Below, one piece after another: positions 18,132 to 25,043 of a stretch of 50,849 nt of DNA. The position numbers and the translations under genes were made by a program. How positions within the stretch are numbered: the stretch's first letter is position 1; each line of letters starts with the position of its first letter. The DNA comes from Firmicutes bacterium UBA7510 (GTDB taxonomy: Bacteria; Bacillota; Clostridia; Tissierellales; Sedimentibacteraceae): positions 1 to 50,849 of the forward strand of contig DLNM01000055.1 in NCBI GenBank assembly GCA_002479485.1. The letters run 5' to 3'. The notes under the pieces are model-generated. The model was not told where the DNA came from, did no database searches, and saw nothing but the letters and a program-made list of their open reading frames with translations.

Positions 18132-18422
18132 ATACTCCTCCCATTTTTTATATTTAAACCCATGCGCATATTAATAAGTTGTCATAGAAAATTGTGCATG
18201 GGCTTGGTGATTATATTTAATGTTATTCGCTATTACTTTTTAACCTTATATTATTATATATCAAACAAATAAATAAAAAAAGAGATTTTTTCGATAATAC
18301 CATTTATTAAATTTTTAACAAATTTCCAATATTTTTATCATTTTACTAATCTTATTTTTCATCATTAAAAAAGATGCTACAAAAATTCTTTTATATATAA
18401 AAATTTTGAATAGCCAGGTAAG
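18132..18422. other. Divergent intergenic region, redox operon and MATE gene
   Basis: About 290 bp with no gene. Near the minus-strand operon, an imperfect stem (CCCATGC at about 18161-18167 with GCATGGG at about 18196-18202) would fold in the 5' leader of the DRTGG gene. A TATAAT on the minus strand lies near 18255, but I see no good -35. The rest is AT-rich without clear structure. Confidence 0.4.
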
Positions 18423-18451
18423 TTGACAAACATCAAATATAAATATATTAT
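18423..18451 (+). promoter_or_regulatory. Sigma-A promoter for the MATE gene
   Basis: TTGACA (18423-18428), a 17-nt spacer and TATTAT (18446-18451) form a near-consensus promoter. The leader then reaches AGGAGG at 18472-18477. Confidence 0.7.
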
Positions 18452-18490
18452 TGTTGTGGTATATAATACATAGGAGGCATGAACATAGAC

Positions 18491-19849
18491 ATGGATTTAA
18501 AGAAACGACAAGAAAGCATACTTAGAGGGAATATGTATAAAACTATTTTTGCCTTATCATTTCCTATAATGATAAATAATTTAATACAAACCCTTTATAA
18601 TTTAATTGATGGATTGTGGATTAGCAAGATAGGTTCTGTTGAATTTGCTGCCACATCTTTTGTTTGGCCGCTAAATTTTTTATTTATTTCACTAGGAATG
18701 GGACTTTCAGTAGCTGGAACATCTATATTATCACAGCTTTTAGGAGCTGGTGAACATGAGAAAGCAAACAAATATGCAAGTCAATTGATTGTGCTTGCCA
18801 TATTATCAGGAATAGTCTTAGCAGGTGTAGGAATTATCATATCGAAACCTATAATAATGCTAATGGGTGTTCAAGATGAAATATTATATTTTGGTGATAT
18901 TTATTTAAAACTAACACTTTTAGATTTACCTTTCATGTTTTTATTTGCAATATTTAATGCAACTATGAATTCACAAGGAAATACAGTCCTACCTACAGTT
19001 TTAAGTGCAATAAGTGCAATTATAAACACTGTTCTTGACCCAATATTAATGTTTACATTTAATATGGGAGTAGCAGGAGCCGCAATTGCTACAGTTATAT
19101 CTAAGGCAATTCTTGCTGTTGCAGGTATTATAATATTATTTAAAGGAAATACAGTAATTAAGCCTGATTTTAAGAAATTTAAATTTGACAAAAATATAAT
19201 TGCAAATAGTGTTAAAGTAGCATTACCGGCTTCAATTGGACAATCTGGCTCTGCAATGGGATTTTTAGTACTTAATACATTTATCGTTTCATATGGTACT
19301 GCTACTATGGCAGCATATGCAATGGTAAATAGAATAACCTCACTGATTATGCAGCCTGCTATGGGAATTGGTACATCATTAGTATCTATAGTTGGTCAAA
19401 ATCTTGGAGCAAATAATTATAAGAGAGCCAAAGAAGGATTTGATAAAGCCATAATAGTAACAAGTGTCATAGGGGTAATTGGAGGTTTACTTCTAATAGT
19501 ATTTAGAGAACCAATTATTAACTTTTTCATGCAATCTAAGGATGATATGAAAGTTATTGAGCAAAGCATTACATACTTAGTAATTATATCTCTTTCAATG
19601 CCGCTTATGGGAATATTCAGTGTTTTACAAGGATTATTTCAAGGCTCAGGCCACACAAAATATGCAATGTCAATGGAAATTGGGCGTTTATGGTTTGTTA
19701 GATTACCTATGATTTTATTACTTAAATATTTTACTGACATAGGTGAGCTTGGAATTTGGTGGTCAATGTCTTTAAGCAATCTGATTATTTGTATATATGG
19801 ATATCTAGTATATAAAAAAGGTAATTGGATGAATAGAATATCTCGTTAA
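18491..19849 (+). CDS. MATE family multidrug/Na+ antiporter
   Basis: About 452 residues with 12 predicted membrane helices in two MatE halves. Typical features are FALSFPIMINNLIQTLYNLIDGLWI in the first helices and the repeat of that pattern in ASIGQSGSAMGFLVLNTFI. It exports cationic drugs or metabolites using Na+ or H+ gradients; the substrate cannot be read from sequence. It is the only host gene on the plus strand and has its own promoter and terminator. AGGAGG lies 1 nt before an ATG at 18479 and 13 nt before the ATG at 18491; neither spacing is ideal and I favour the second. Confidence 0.92.
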   Translation: MDLKKRQESILRGNMYKTIFALSFPIMINNLIQTLYNLIDGLWISKIGSVEFAATSFVWPLNFLFISLGMGLSVAGTSILSQLLGAGEHEKANKYASQLIVLAILSGIVLAGVGIIISKPIIMLMGVQDEILYFGDIYLKLTLLDLPFMFLFAIFNATMNSQGNTVLPTVLSAISAIINTVLDPILMFTFNMGVAGAAIATVISKAILAVAGIIILFKGNTVIKPDFKKFKFDKNIIANSVKVALPASIGQSGSAMGFLVLNTFIVSYGTATMAAYAMVNRITSLIMQPAMGIGTSLVSIVGQNLGANNYKRAKEGFDKAIIVTSVIGVIGGLLLIVFREPIINFFMQSKDDMKVIEQSITYLVIISLSMPLMGIFSVLQGLFQGSGHTKYAMSMEIGRLWFVRLPMILLLKYFTDIGELGIWWSMSLSNLIICIYGYLVYKKGNWMNRISR

Positions 19850-19892
19850 ATCTTTTTAATTAAATTATTCTAATATTATAATAATATAAAAG

Positions 19893-19927
19893 GAACTTAT
19901 AATTTTAATCAATTATAAGTTCTTTTT
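19893..19927 (+). terminator. Intrinsic terminator, bidirectional
   Basis: A 12-bp perfect stem (19893-19904 with 19911-19922) with a 6-nt loop and TTTTT on the plus side ends the MATE gene. A TTTTA run on the other strand serves the convergent small gene, whose stop lies inside the T run. Confidence 0.85.
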
Positions 19928-20129
19928 ATATTATCTTAGTTTGTTCATTTGAATCTTTTGAATTACAACAATTTTCAATATTTTCTCTTTGAGTAGATAT
20001 TAATGCTAAATTATCACTTAGTACTACAAAAACAGCTGATAATATATTTAATTGATCAATTGTAAGATCTTTGGCAATAGCAATAGACATAGCAGCTACT
20101 AAGGCAACTAGCTCATCTGGACATATCAT
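19926..20129 (-). CDS. Small DUF6774-like protein
   Basis: 67 residues. The pattern CPDELVALVAAMSIAIAKDLT...LNILSAVFVVLSDNLALI resembles small clostridial proteins of the DUF6774 type, as far as I can recall; the function is unknown. It has two helical segments and a polar, Cys-containing tail (ENCCNSKDSNEQ). GAGGTGAT before the ATG is a good ribosome site. The next gene upstream is the broken peroxiredoxin. Confidence 0.65.
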   Translation of the reverse strand: MICPDELVALVAAMSIAIAKDLTIDQLNILSAVFVVLSDNLALISTQRENIENCCNSKDSNEQTKII

Positions 20130-20181
20130 TATATCACCTCACTATATAATATTCATATATAGTGCCAATAATGTAATTTTT

Positions 20182-20712
20182 TTAGCTAGTAGGTGGTACT
20201 TGTTGATAACACCAATACCAATTCTCACAGGTTAATCCAACACTTGAAGGATTATTTGCACGTACTAATAATTCCTGATATGTTTTTGGTCCAGGCACCA
20301 TAGCAGGCTGGTATGGTAACCAATTGGCCGGAGTAACAACACCATCCCTATCTGTAATTTGTATAGCTTCTAACAAACGTAAAATTTCTGGTATATTTCT
20401 TCCATTTGTGTTTGGATAAATTAGTATAGCTCTTATTATTTGATTTGGATCAATAAAAAAAACGTTACGTACTGTTTCTGAAGTTCCTATTACAGGTGAA
20501 AACATTCCATAAAGACGCGCAATTTCTCCTGAACGATCTGCTATAACAGGAAATGGTATTTCAGTACCTGTTGTTTGATATATTGAGTATACCCAAGCCA
20601 AATGCGATGGATTACTATCTATACTTAATCCTAATAGTACTGCGCCTTTATCTTCAAACTCTTGATATAAGCTTGCGAACGCAAGGAATTCACTAGTTCA
20701 GACTGGAGTGAA
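20182..20712 (-). pseudogene. 3' part of a selenocysteine-type 1-Cys (Prx6) peroxiredoxin, cut by prophage
   Basis: The frame from 20712 to 20182 reads FTPV-UGA-TSEFLAFASLYQEF, then GLSIDSNPSHLAW, VFFIDP, YPNTNGRN and TPANWLP, the backbone of Prx6-type peroxiredoxins from the catalytic loop to the C-terminus. The in-frame TGA (20698-20700) sits exactly where the family has its peroxidatic Cys (FTPVC-T-E-F), and a SECIS-like hairpin follows, so it is read as selenocysteine, known in other clostridial peroxiredoxins. The first 40 or so residues are missing: upstream of FTPV homology stops, a TAA lies 17 codons before the UGA, and phage DNA begins. Any start after the UGA (such as TTG at 20601) would remove the active site. 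In this lysogen the enzyme is probably not made. Confidence 0.85.
20672..20685 (-). promoter_or_regulatory. Bacterial SECIS-like hairpin
   Basis: CTTGC-GTTC-GCAAG on the minus strand: a 5-bp stem with a 4-nt loop whose first base is G, starting its loop 17 nt after the UGA at 20698-20700. Bacterial SECIS elements need a short stem-loop with G at the loop start roughly 16-37 nt after UGA, for SelB binding. Confidence 0.65.
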
Positions 20713-20721
20713 TACTCCAGT
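20690..20721. mobile_element. Probable attL junction of the prophage
   Basis: A perfect inverted repeat, ACTGGAGT-GAAT-ACTCCAGT (20702-20721), lies at the point where peroxiredoxin homology ends. Its right half is in phage-side DNA and its left half encodes T-P-V of the host gene. Paired core arms of this kind are typical of tyrosine-integrase sites, and the integrase gene is 450 bp away. The exact crossover can only be set by comparison with attR or an empty site. Confidence 0.65.
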
Positions 20722-21174
20722 AATGAAAGACAAACTAATATATAGATATGATTAACCTGTAATATTCTAAATTATTTATATGTTTTTCTATATAATTTAA
20801 ATAACAATTTTATATGATCAATAAATATATATTAGTTGCACTAGTAAAATACACTTGTTTTATACAATTTTTATAAAGCAAAATAATTTAAAATTATAAT
20901 CGCATTTGTAACCAATATTTTTAATATACAAAAGAAGTTGCACAAATTTCAAATAAATCATGAATAAATGTTTAGATTTAAACATTACAATAGTACACTT
21001 TTATAGTACGTATAATATGTATCTCTAATATGTTATTATATAAATATGTTTTTAATCGTATTATAGCAAGGTATTATATCTTTATAATAAACCATCGTAC
21101 ATAGTTGTACCATAAAACGTGCTTTTAAAAGATACTATATAAGCATACTATACAAGCGTACTATTTAAACATAT
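20722..21174. other. Non-coding att-proximal region with repeats
   Basis: About 450 bp without a credible gene between attL and the integrase. It holds a small inverted repeat GTACA-TAGT-TGTAC near 21094-21107, two direct AATATGTT copies near 21028-21052, an AATGTTT/AAACATT stem near 20968-20987, and three 13-bp tandem repeats (separate entry). The layout suits integrase arm-type and excisionase binding sites. Confidence 0.5.
21126..21164. repeat. Three 13-bp tandem repeats next to the integrase gene
   Basis: Units 21126-21138, 21139-21151 and 21152-21164 share the core AAG(C)..TACTAT in strict 13-bp register, 11 bp after the integrase stop. Probable binding sites for the integrase arm domain or an excisionase. 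Confidence 0.6.
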
Positions 21175-22176
21175 CTAGCAAGCCATTAAGCGTTCATACT
21201 TAAACTTAACTGTACTCTTATCATTCTTAGCATATATTTGGGTTGTAGATGGATTTTCATGGCCTAATATCTCTTGAATAGTACCAATATCCATATTGCC
21301 TTTTAAAGCAAGAGTAGCCCAAGTATGTCTAAGTAAGTGTGGGTAAATGCTTTTAGTTATATCAGTACGCTTTGCTATTCTTTTTAATAGTTTTTCTAAT
21401 CCAGATACAGTAATTTTGTTATGTGGTTTCTTAGAAGATACAAATAAATATTCACTTGTATCTGTTCTATTTTTTATATATTCCTGAAGATACAATCTAC
21501 ATTTAGGGGATATATAAACTTCTCTTTCTTTATTGCCTTTCCCTACTACTTTAAGGCTATTGGTAAAAAAATTAACATCTGATATTTTTACATTAATAAC
21601 TTCTGATGCACGAGTAGCACTTGAATACATAAATTCTACTATAGCTTTCTCTCTTATGTCTTTACATGCCATTCTAAGCTTTTCGAGTTCCTCTATATCT
21701 AAATGTCCACGTAGTTCTTTTTTATTTATTTTTGCTAGTTTAATTTTAGTTGTAGGATCCTTTGAAATAAATTCTTCATCACGTAAAAATCTAAAAAATG
21801 ATTTTAAAATAGTAATTGCGTTGTTCATAGATGACTGTTTTAATTTTCTTTCTTGCTGCAAATATACTAAATATAATCTGATATCATTTACATTAATCAT
21901 ATCTATTGGCTTTATGATAAATTGCGCAAAATTAGTTAATCTTAATTGGTATGTATTTAAAGTTTTTTCACTTAGTCCTTCTACTTTTCTGCTTGCTAAA
22001 TAATATTGTACTTTTTCAAGTATATCGCTTTTTACAAGTGACAATTCTATCTTGTTTATAGATAATCCATCTAAGTTTTTATCTAAAATACACCTTATGT
22101 TTGAAGCTGAACAATCGTCAAGTTCTTGTATATCGCATAGAGTTTTTATTATAAATAATTCTTTAAAATCTTCCAT
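21175..22176 (-). CDS. Prophage tyrosine integrase
   Basis: 333 residues of the tyrosine recombinase family. The N-terminal half has the SAM-like core-binding domain (about residues 50-140: SEKTLNTYQLRLTNF, then NNAITILKSFFRFL). The catalytic residues are all present: Arg189 (SATRASE), Lys213 (VGKGNKE), His280 and Arg283 (HLLRHTW), His306 (LGHENPSTT) and Tyr315. It should integrate and excise the prophage at the peroxiredoxin site next door. AGGAGG 6 nt before the ATG is a strong ribosome site, but the leader upstream contains a terminator and a matching anti-ribosome-site loop. Confidence 0.95.
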   Translation of the reverse strand: MEDFKELFIIKTLCDIQELDDCSASNIRCILDKNLDGLSINKIELSLVKSDILEKVQYYLASRKVEGLSEKTLNTYQLRLTNFAQFIIKPIDMINVNDIRLYLVYLQQERKLKQSSMNNAITILKSFFRFLRDEEFISKDPTTKIKLAKINKKELRGHLDIEELEKLRMACKDIREKAIVEFMYSSATRASEVINVKISDVNFFTNSLKVVGKGNKEREVYISPKCRLYLQEYIKNRTDTSEYLFVSSKKPHNKITVSGLEKLLKRIAKRTDITKSIYPHLLRHTWATLALKGNMDIGTIQEILGHENPSTTQIYAKNDKSTVKFKYERLMAC

Positions 22177-22180
22177 AATA

Positions 22181-22275
22181 TCCTCCTGATATATTTGTCC
22201 TAATAAAAAAATAAGTAGGTGTGTGCATCAGGAGTGCACTTAGTTGAGTGATCAGTTCAACTATTACCTACTTAT
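22181..22275 (-). promoter_or_regulatory. Integrase leader: three-way-junction terminator with anti-SD loop
   Basis: An outer 10-bp stem (22211-22220 with 22266-22275) encloses two hairpins: 22223-22227 with 22235-22239, and 22241-22247 with 22257-22263. On the minus strand the outer stem is followed by six T, as in an intrinsic terminator. The loop of the first hairpin region (22227-22234) is perfectly complementary, over 8 nt, to the integrase ribosome site (22183-22190). This suggests control of int by termination and by masking of its ribosome site. Confidence 0.6.
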
Positions 22276-22492
22276 ATATTACAGTATCATTTTTACAATT
22301 TCTAGTCAATGTGATTTCTCAATATTTTTTAAAACTATATATACTAAAAACATGAGTAAAAAAACTTCTACTAAAAATATCAAAAAAGAATATTAGTTTG
22401 CTTATTTTTTTAAAAAGTTTTATTAGATAAATCAACTTATTAATGTAATAAAATAACAAGCTAATTTACATTGATATTTAAACAGATTAAAT

Positions 22493-22627
22493 GCAACATC
22501 AATAGCAACAACTAAGACAACATTTATATGTACAACTATTAGCACACAATTGTGCTATTGTTGTTGCTAATAATTGCTGCTAATGTCTGTACCCAAAGTT
22601 ATGGTAATAGATGTTGCTTATAAATGT
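22493..22627. repeat. Nested inverted repeats in non-coding DNA
   Basis: Paired segments include GCAACAT (22493-22499) with ATGTTGC (22611-22617), ACATTTATA (22520-22528) with TATAAATGT (22619-22627), TAGCAACAA (22503-22511) with TTGTTGCTA (22561-22569), and TAGCAC (22540-22545) with GTGCTA (22552-22557). No gene fits here on either strand. It sits directly upstream of a consensus plus-strand promoter. Confidence 0.6.
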
Positions 22628-22631
22628 TGAA

Positions 22632-22660
22632 TTGACAAATGTAAAATTATGCCATATAAT
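22632..22660 (+). promoter_or_regulatory. Perfect consensus sigma-A promoter
   Basis: TTGACA (22632-22637), a spacer of exactly 17 nt and TATAAT (22655-22660), on the plus strand, against the direction of all nearby phage genes. No protein-coding gene follows; a short structured transcript does. Confidence 0.85.
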
Positions 22661-22666
22661 GTAGAT

Positions 22667-22747
22667 AAGCAAAATAAATAACGGTGACCCACACCGTTCT
22701 AATTAAATTGAGAGCCAGTTCCCTAAAGCTGGCTTTCCCCCGTTTTT
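22667..22747 (+). ncRNA. Candidate prophage small RNA of about 80 nt
   Basis: Predicted to start about 7 nt after the -10 box. It contains a 7-bp hairpin (22680-22686 with 22692-22698), a short linker, and a second stem (22711-22720 with 22727-22736, core AGCCAG/CTGGCT) followed by TTCCCCCGTTTTT as the end. It runs convergent to the lysis operon. No small reading frame of note is inside. It could be an antisense or regulatory RNA expressed in the lysogen. Confidence 0.55.
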
Positions 22748-22752
22748 GACAT

Positions 22753-22778
22753 AAAAAGAAACAGGACTATTGCCCTGG
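22753..22778 (-). terminator. Terminator of the lysis/late operon
   Basis: A short CAGG/CCTG stem (22762-22765 with 22774-22777) is followed on the minus strand by TTTCTTTTT, 12 nt after the amidase stop. The stem is weak, so some read-through toward the integrase is likely. Confidence 0.55.
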
Positions 22779-22789
22779 TCTTATTTATA

Positions 22790-23563
22790 CTATTTATATA
22801 ATCCCGCTCTATCAGTTATAACTAAAATTCTTAACATACTTTCTGTCAAATTTAGTCCATTAGAGGATCCATTTAAAAGTTTTTTATCTATAAGTTTTTT
22901 TATAGTTGGTTTTGCATAATCTGGACACTCTGATAATGTATTATATACTTTTTCAGCCATTTCCTCGCCTCCTTGTTCTATTTCCTTTTTAACATCTTGT
23001 CTAAATAGGTCCATATTTTTTCCATACTTAGGGAACCAATGCATAACATCAGCATGGTTACTTGCCATGCCTTTTTTATGGCCTTCACTATGACATATAA
23101 TATCAGTTAGTGGATTCCAATTAAATTTTTTGCTCCAATACGCAAATAACTCTATTGCTTCTTTATAAACTAAATCAAAGTAATCTTTATCATTTAGTCC
23201 ATCTTCGCATATTTCAACTTGTAAATATCCATTGTTGTTAGCGTTTTTAGTAGGTCCTAAACTTCCCGAGCCACTACCCCAACATGGCATATCCCATGGC
23301 AAAACTTGATAAGTAGCAACGCCACCATCTTTTAATTTGCCGATAAAGGCATGTACACAAGCTTTTCTTCCTCCTGCCAATACTTGATTCCAATGTTGAC
23401 TACTTGGTTTTCCGAGCAAACCATCATCAGGTGCAATATAACGCGATAAATAAGGATTATTTGCACCAGTGGAATGTAATAGTCCACCTTTAGGAATATG
23501 CTTTTTATTTTTATTGGCTATATAACATTCATTATTGGTCAATAGTAGCTTTTTTAGATTCAT
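22790..23563 (-). CDS. Endolysin: N-acetylmuramoyl-L-alanine amidase
   Basis: About 257 residues. The Amidase_2/PGRP-like catalytic domain contains LLHSTGANNPY (first zinc His), YLQVEICEDG, and ICHSEGHKKGMASNHADVMHWF (later zinc ligands and catalytic region). The C-terminal 60 residues form a small helical segment that may bind the wall. It cleaves the stem peptide from muramic acid for host lysis. GGAA lies 9 nt before the ATG at 23563; GTG/ATG codons up to three codons earlier are possible. It overlaps the holin gene upstream. Confidence 0.93.
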   Translation of the reverse strand: MNLKKLLLTNNECYIANKNKKHIPKGGLLHSTGANNPYLSRYIAPDDGLLGKPSSQHWNQVLAGGRKACVHAFIGKLKDGGVATYQVLPWDMPCWGSGSGSLGPTKNANNNGYLQVEICEDGLNDKDYFDLVYKEAIELFAYWSKKFNWNPLTDIICHSEGHKKGMASNHADVMHWFPKYGKNMDLFRQDVKKEIEQGGEEMAEKVYNTLSECPDYAKPTIKKLIDKKLLNGSSNGLNLTESMLRILVITDRAGLYK

Positions 23564-23924
23564 TAGCATCACTTCCTATAATATGACCTTCAACAGTTAC
23601 TCCATCAAGAAAAGTCGATTTATTAGAATTGAGTTCATAAACTTCTGCTTCTATTGCTGCATTTAAGTCATCATCATTTATTTTATAACCTTTACTCTTT
23701 AAAAACTTAATTACATAATTTTTCTTGTCATAATCCAAAAGTCCTGCTTCTTTCATCTGTTCAGCAGCAGCTACAGCGATTTTTACCCACTTGATTATTT
23801 CATTCCATGTATTAGCCGATATTTTCCCTTTTAAAACAGGTATAACATAATAAGTTATTATTGCTCCAAAAAGTGCAATAAAAGCTGTTAAAATTGGTGT
23901 TAAATCAATATTATTTATCATCAT
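23532..23924 (-). CDS. LL-H-type phage holin
   Basis: 130 residues: one N-terminal membrane helix (about residues 8-30, ILTAFIALFGAIITYYVIPVL) followed by a helical cytoplasmic part with WVKIAVAAAEQM and a DYDKKNYVIKFLKSKG motif, as in phage holin LL-H family proteins. It overlaps both neighbours (amidase and second holin), a tight lysis cassette. Confidence 0.85.
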   Translation of the reverse strand: MMINNIDLTPILTAFIALFGAIITYYVIPVLKGKISANTWNEIIKWVKIAVAAAEQMKEAGLLDYDKKNYVIKFLKSKGYKINDDDLNAAIEAEVYELNSNKSTFLDGVTVEGHIIGSDANESKKATIDQ

Positions 23925-24408
23925 TTTCTACTCCTTCATCCTCTAAAATTTTCTTTTTACGTTTTTTTACTATAGCAGTAAGCCAACCTACATCAGCCCC
24001 TGAATCTTCTAAATTTTCTAGTATAGACTGGCACTCCCTTAAAAATAAAATCGAATATACAATCGTTCCTAAAAACGAAGCTACTCCAGCAACAGGAGAA
24101 ACCCTGTAAGAAAGCCCTACCATTATAAAAATCATTAAGTAAGCAAATATCTTTCTTGACGTTCCAACCCACATACTATTACTATTGATAAACTTATTTT
24201 TTAGGCTTTTCCAAAAACCACCGTTATTGACAGCTATAGAGTAATATTTAGTTATTACATCTAATACCATTACACCTAAAACGGCACAAAATGCAGTCAA
24301 ATATGCTTGCTCTGGAAATAAAATATAAGTAATAGTGCCAAGTAATATTGATACAATAGGATTTGTTTCCTGGATAGATTTTATATAATCTAAAATATTT
24401 ATTCGCAT
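23911..24408 (-). CDS. Phage holin of the toxin-secretion/lysis holin family
   Basis: 165 residues with three to four membrane helices and the family motif VLDVITKYYSIAVNNG...SRKIFAYLMIFIMVG (Holin_4 type). The tail is basic then acidic (KKRKKK...ENDDK). It overlaps the next holin by 14 nt. Having two holins of different families suggests a holin plus antiholin or pinholin pair. Confidence 0.88.
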   Translation of the reverse strand: MRINILDYIKSIQETNPIVSILLGTITYILFPEQAYLTAFCAVLGVMVLDVITKYYSIAVNNGGFWKSLKNKFINSNSMWVGTSRKIFAYLMIFIMVGLSYRVSPVAGVASFLGTIVYSILFLRECQSILENLEDSGADVGWLTAIVKKRKKKILEDEGVENDDK

Positions 24409-24426
24409 TTACCACCTCTTATTTTT

Positions 24427-24514
24427 AAAGGCATAAAAATAACACTATTCTAGTGCTTTCTATGCCTTAAATTTTTTATTTTTACTTAGTCCGCAAAATG
24501 TTTATAATGCGGAC
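24427..24514. other. Two hairpins between tail and lysis genes
   Basis: AAGGCATA (24428-24435) pairs with TATGCCTT (24461-24468) and encloses a CACTA/TAGTG stem; a T-rich run follows on the plus strand, as in a terminator. A second stem, GTCCGCA (24489-24495) with TGCGGAC (24508-24514), follows. On the minus strand neither is followed by T, so for the phage operon they are more likely mRNA processing or stabilising stems. Confidence 0.45.
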
Positions 24515-24515
24515 A

Positions 24516-24689
24516 TTATACCGTTGGATATATAGTTTCTATAATAACCATTAAATCTATTAAATCTTCGTCTTTAAGTAATCCTACACTTTGCCATAAT
24601 GCAATATTTTTAGTGTTTTGTTCTTTAGTATTTAATTTGCTTTCAATTACTCTCTTTTGTAGATTAAAATAATAACTTCTTTCTTCCAT
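24516..24689 (-). CDS. Small phage protein of 57 residues (XkdX-like position)
   Basis: The frame starts MEERSYYFNLQKRVIESKLN and ends VIIETIYPTV. GGAGG 8 nt before the ATG, inside the end of the upstream gene, makes it a real gene although short. It sits after the tail fibre genes, where phages often have XkdX-type mini-proteins, but the sequence is not clearly one. Function unknown. Confidence 0.75.
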   Translation of the reverse strand: MEERSYYFNLQKRVIESKLNTKEQNTKNIALWQSVGLLKDEDLIDLMVIIETIYPTV

Positions 24690-24690
24690 T

Positions 24691-25032
24691 TTAAATACCT
24701 CCTAATATTTGTTGTTCTATTTCTTTAGATTTTCTATTAACCTCTGCTACTTCTAATTGTAAAATTCTTTCTTGCAACAGCTCTATTGGAGATTTATTCA
24801 ATTCTACAGTGACATCTACTATCTCATTATTTTTTATTATTGGGGTTAGATTTTCAATACTTGCATTAAAGCATTTACTTACTATATTTTCATCGTTACT
24901 ATATATGCAATCAATAGGTTTTATTTTTTGTTGATTTACAAAGTCAAATGGGATACTATCGTCAATAGTTTCTACAATAATACCAACGTTACTTACTTCA
25001 ATTACAACATTGTCTTTTACTAAAATATACAT
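24691..25032 (-). CDS. Phage tail-fibre-associated protein, unknown
   Basis: 113 residues with a beta-rich N-terminal half and a C-terminal helix (SPIELLQERILQLEVAEVNRKSKEIEQQIL) that could form a coiled coil. It sits just after the fibre gene, as tail fibre chaperones do. I do not recognise a named family. AAGGAGG before the ATG. Confidence 0.65.
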   Translation of the reverse strand: MYILVKDNVVIEVSNVGIIVETIDDSIPFDFVNQQKIKPIDCIYSNDENIVSKCFNASIENLTPIIKNNEIVDVTVELNKSPIELLQERILQLEVAEVNRKSKEIEQQILGGI

Positions 25033-25043
25033 GATAATCCTCC

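Noticed and set aside
18150..18205. Possible Rex-type redox operator in front of the redox operon
   Set aside because: TTGT...TGTG is not palindromic as a Rex site should be; only an imperfect CCCATGC/GCATGGG stem is visible.
20698..20700. TGA in the peroxiredoxin taken as an ordinary nonsense mutation
   Set aside because: It falls exactly on the catalytic Cys codon and is followed by a SECIS-like hairpin at the right distance, which a random mutation would not explain.
22352..22396. 14-codon plus-strand frame MSKKTSTKNIKKEY
   Set aside because: Too short, no ribosome site and no hydrophobic segment, so not a convincing toxin peptide.
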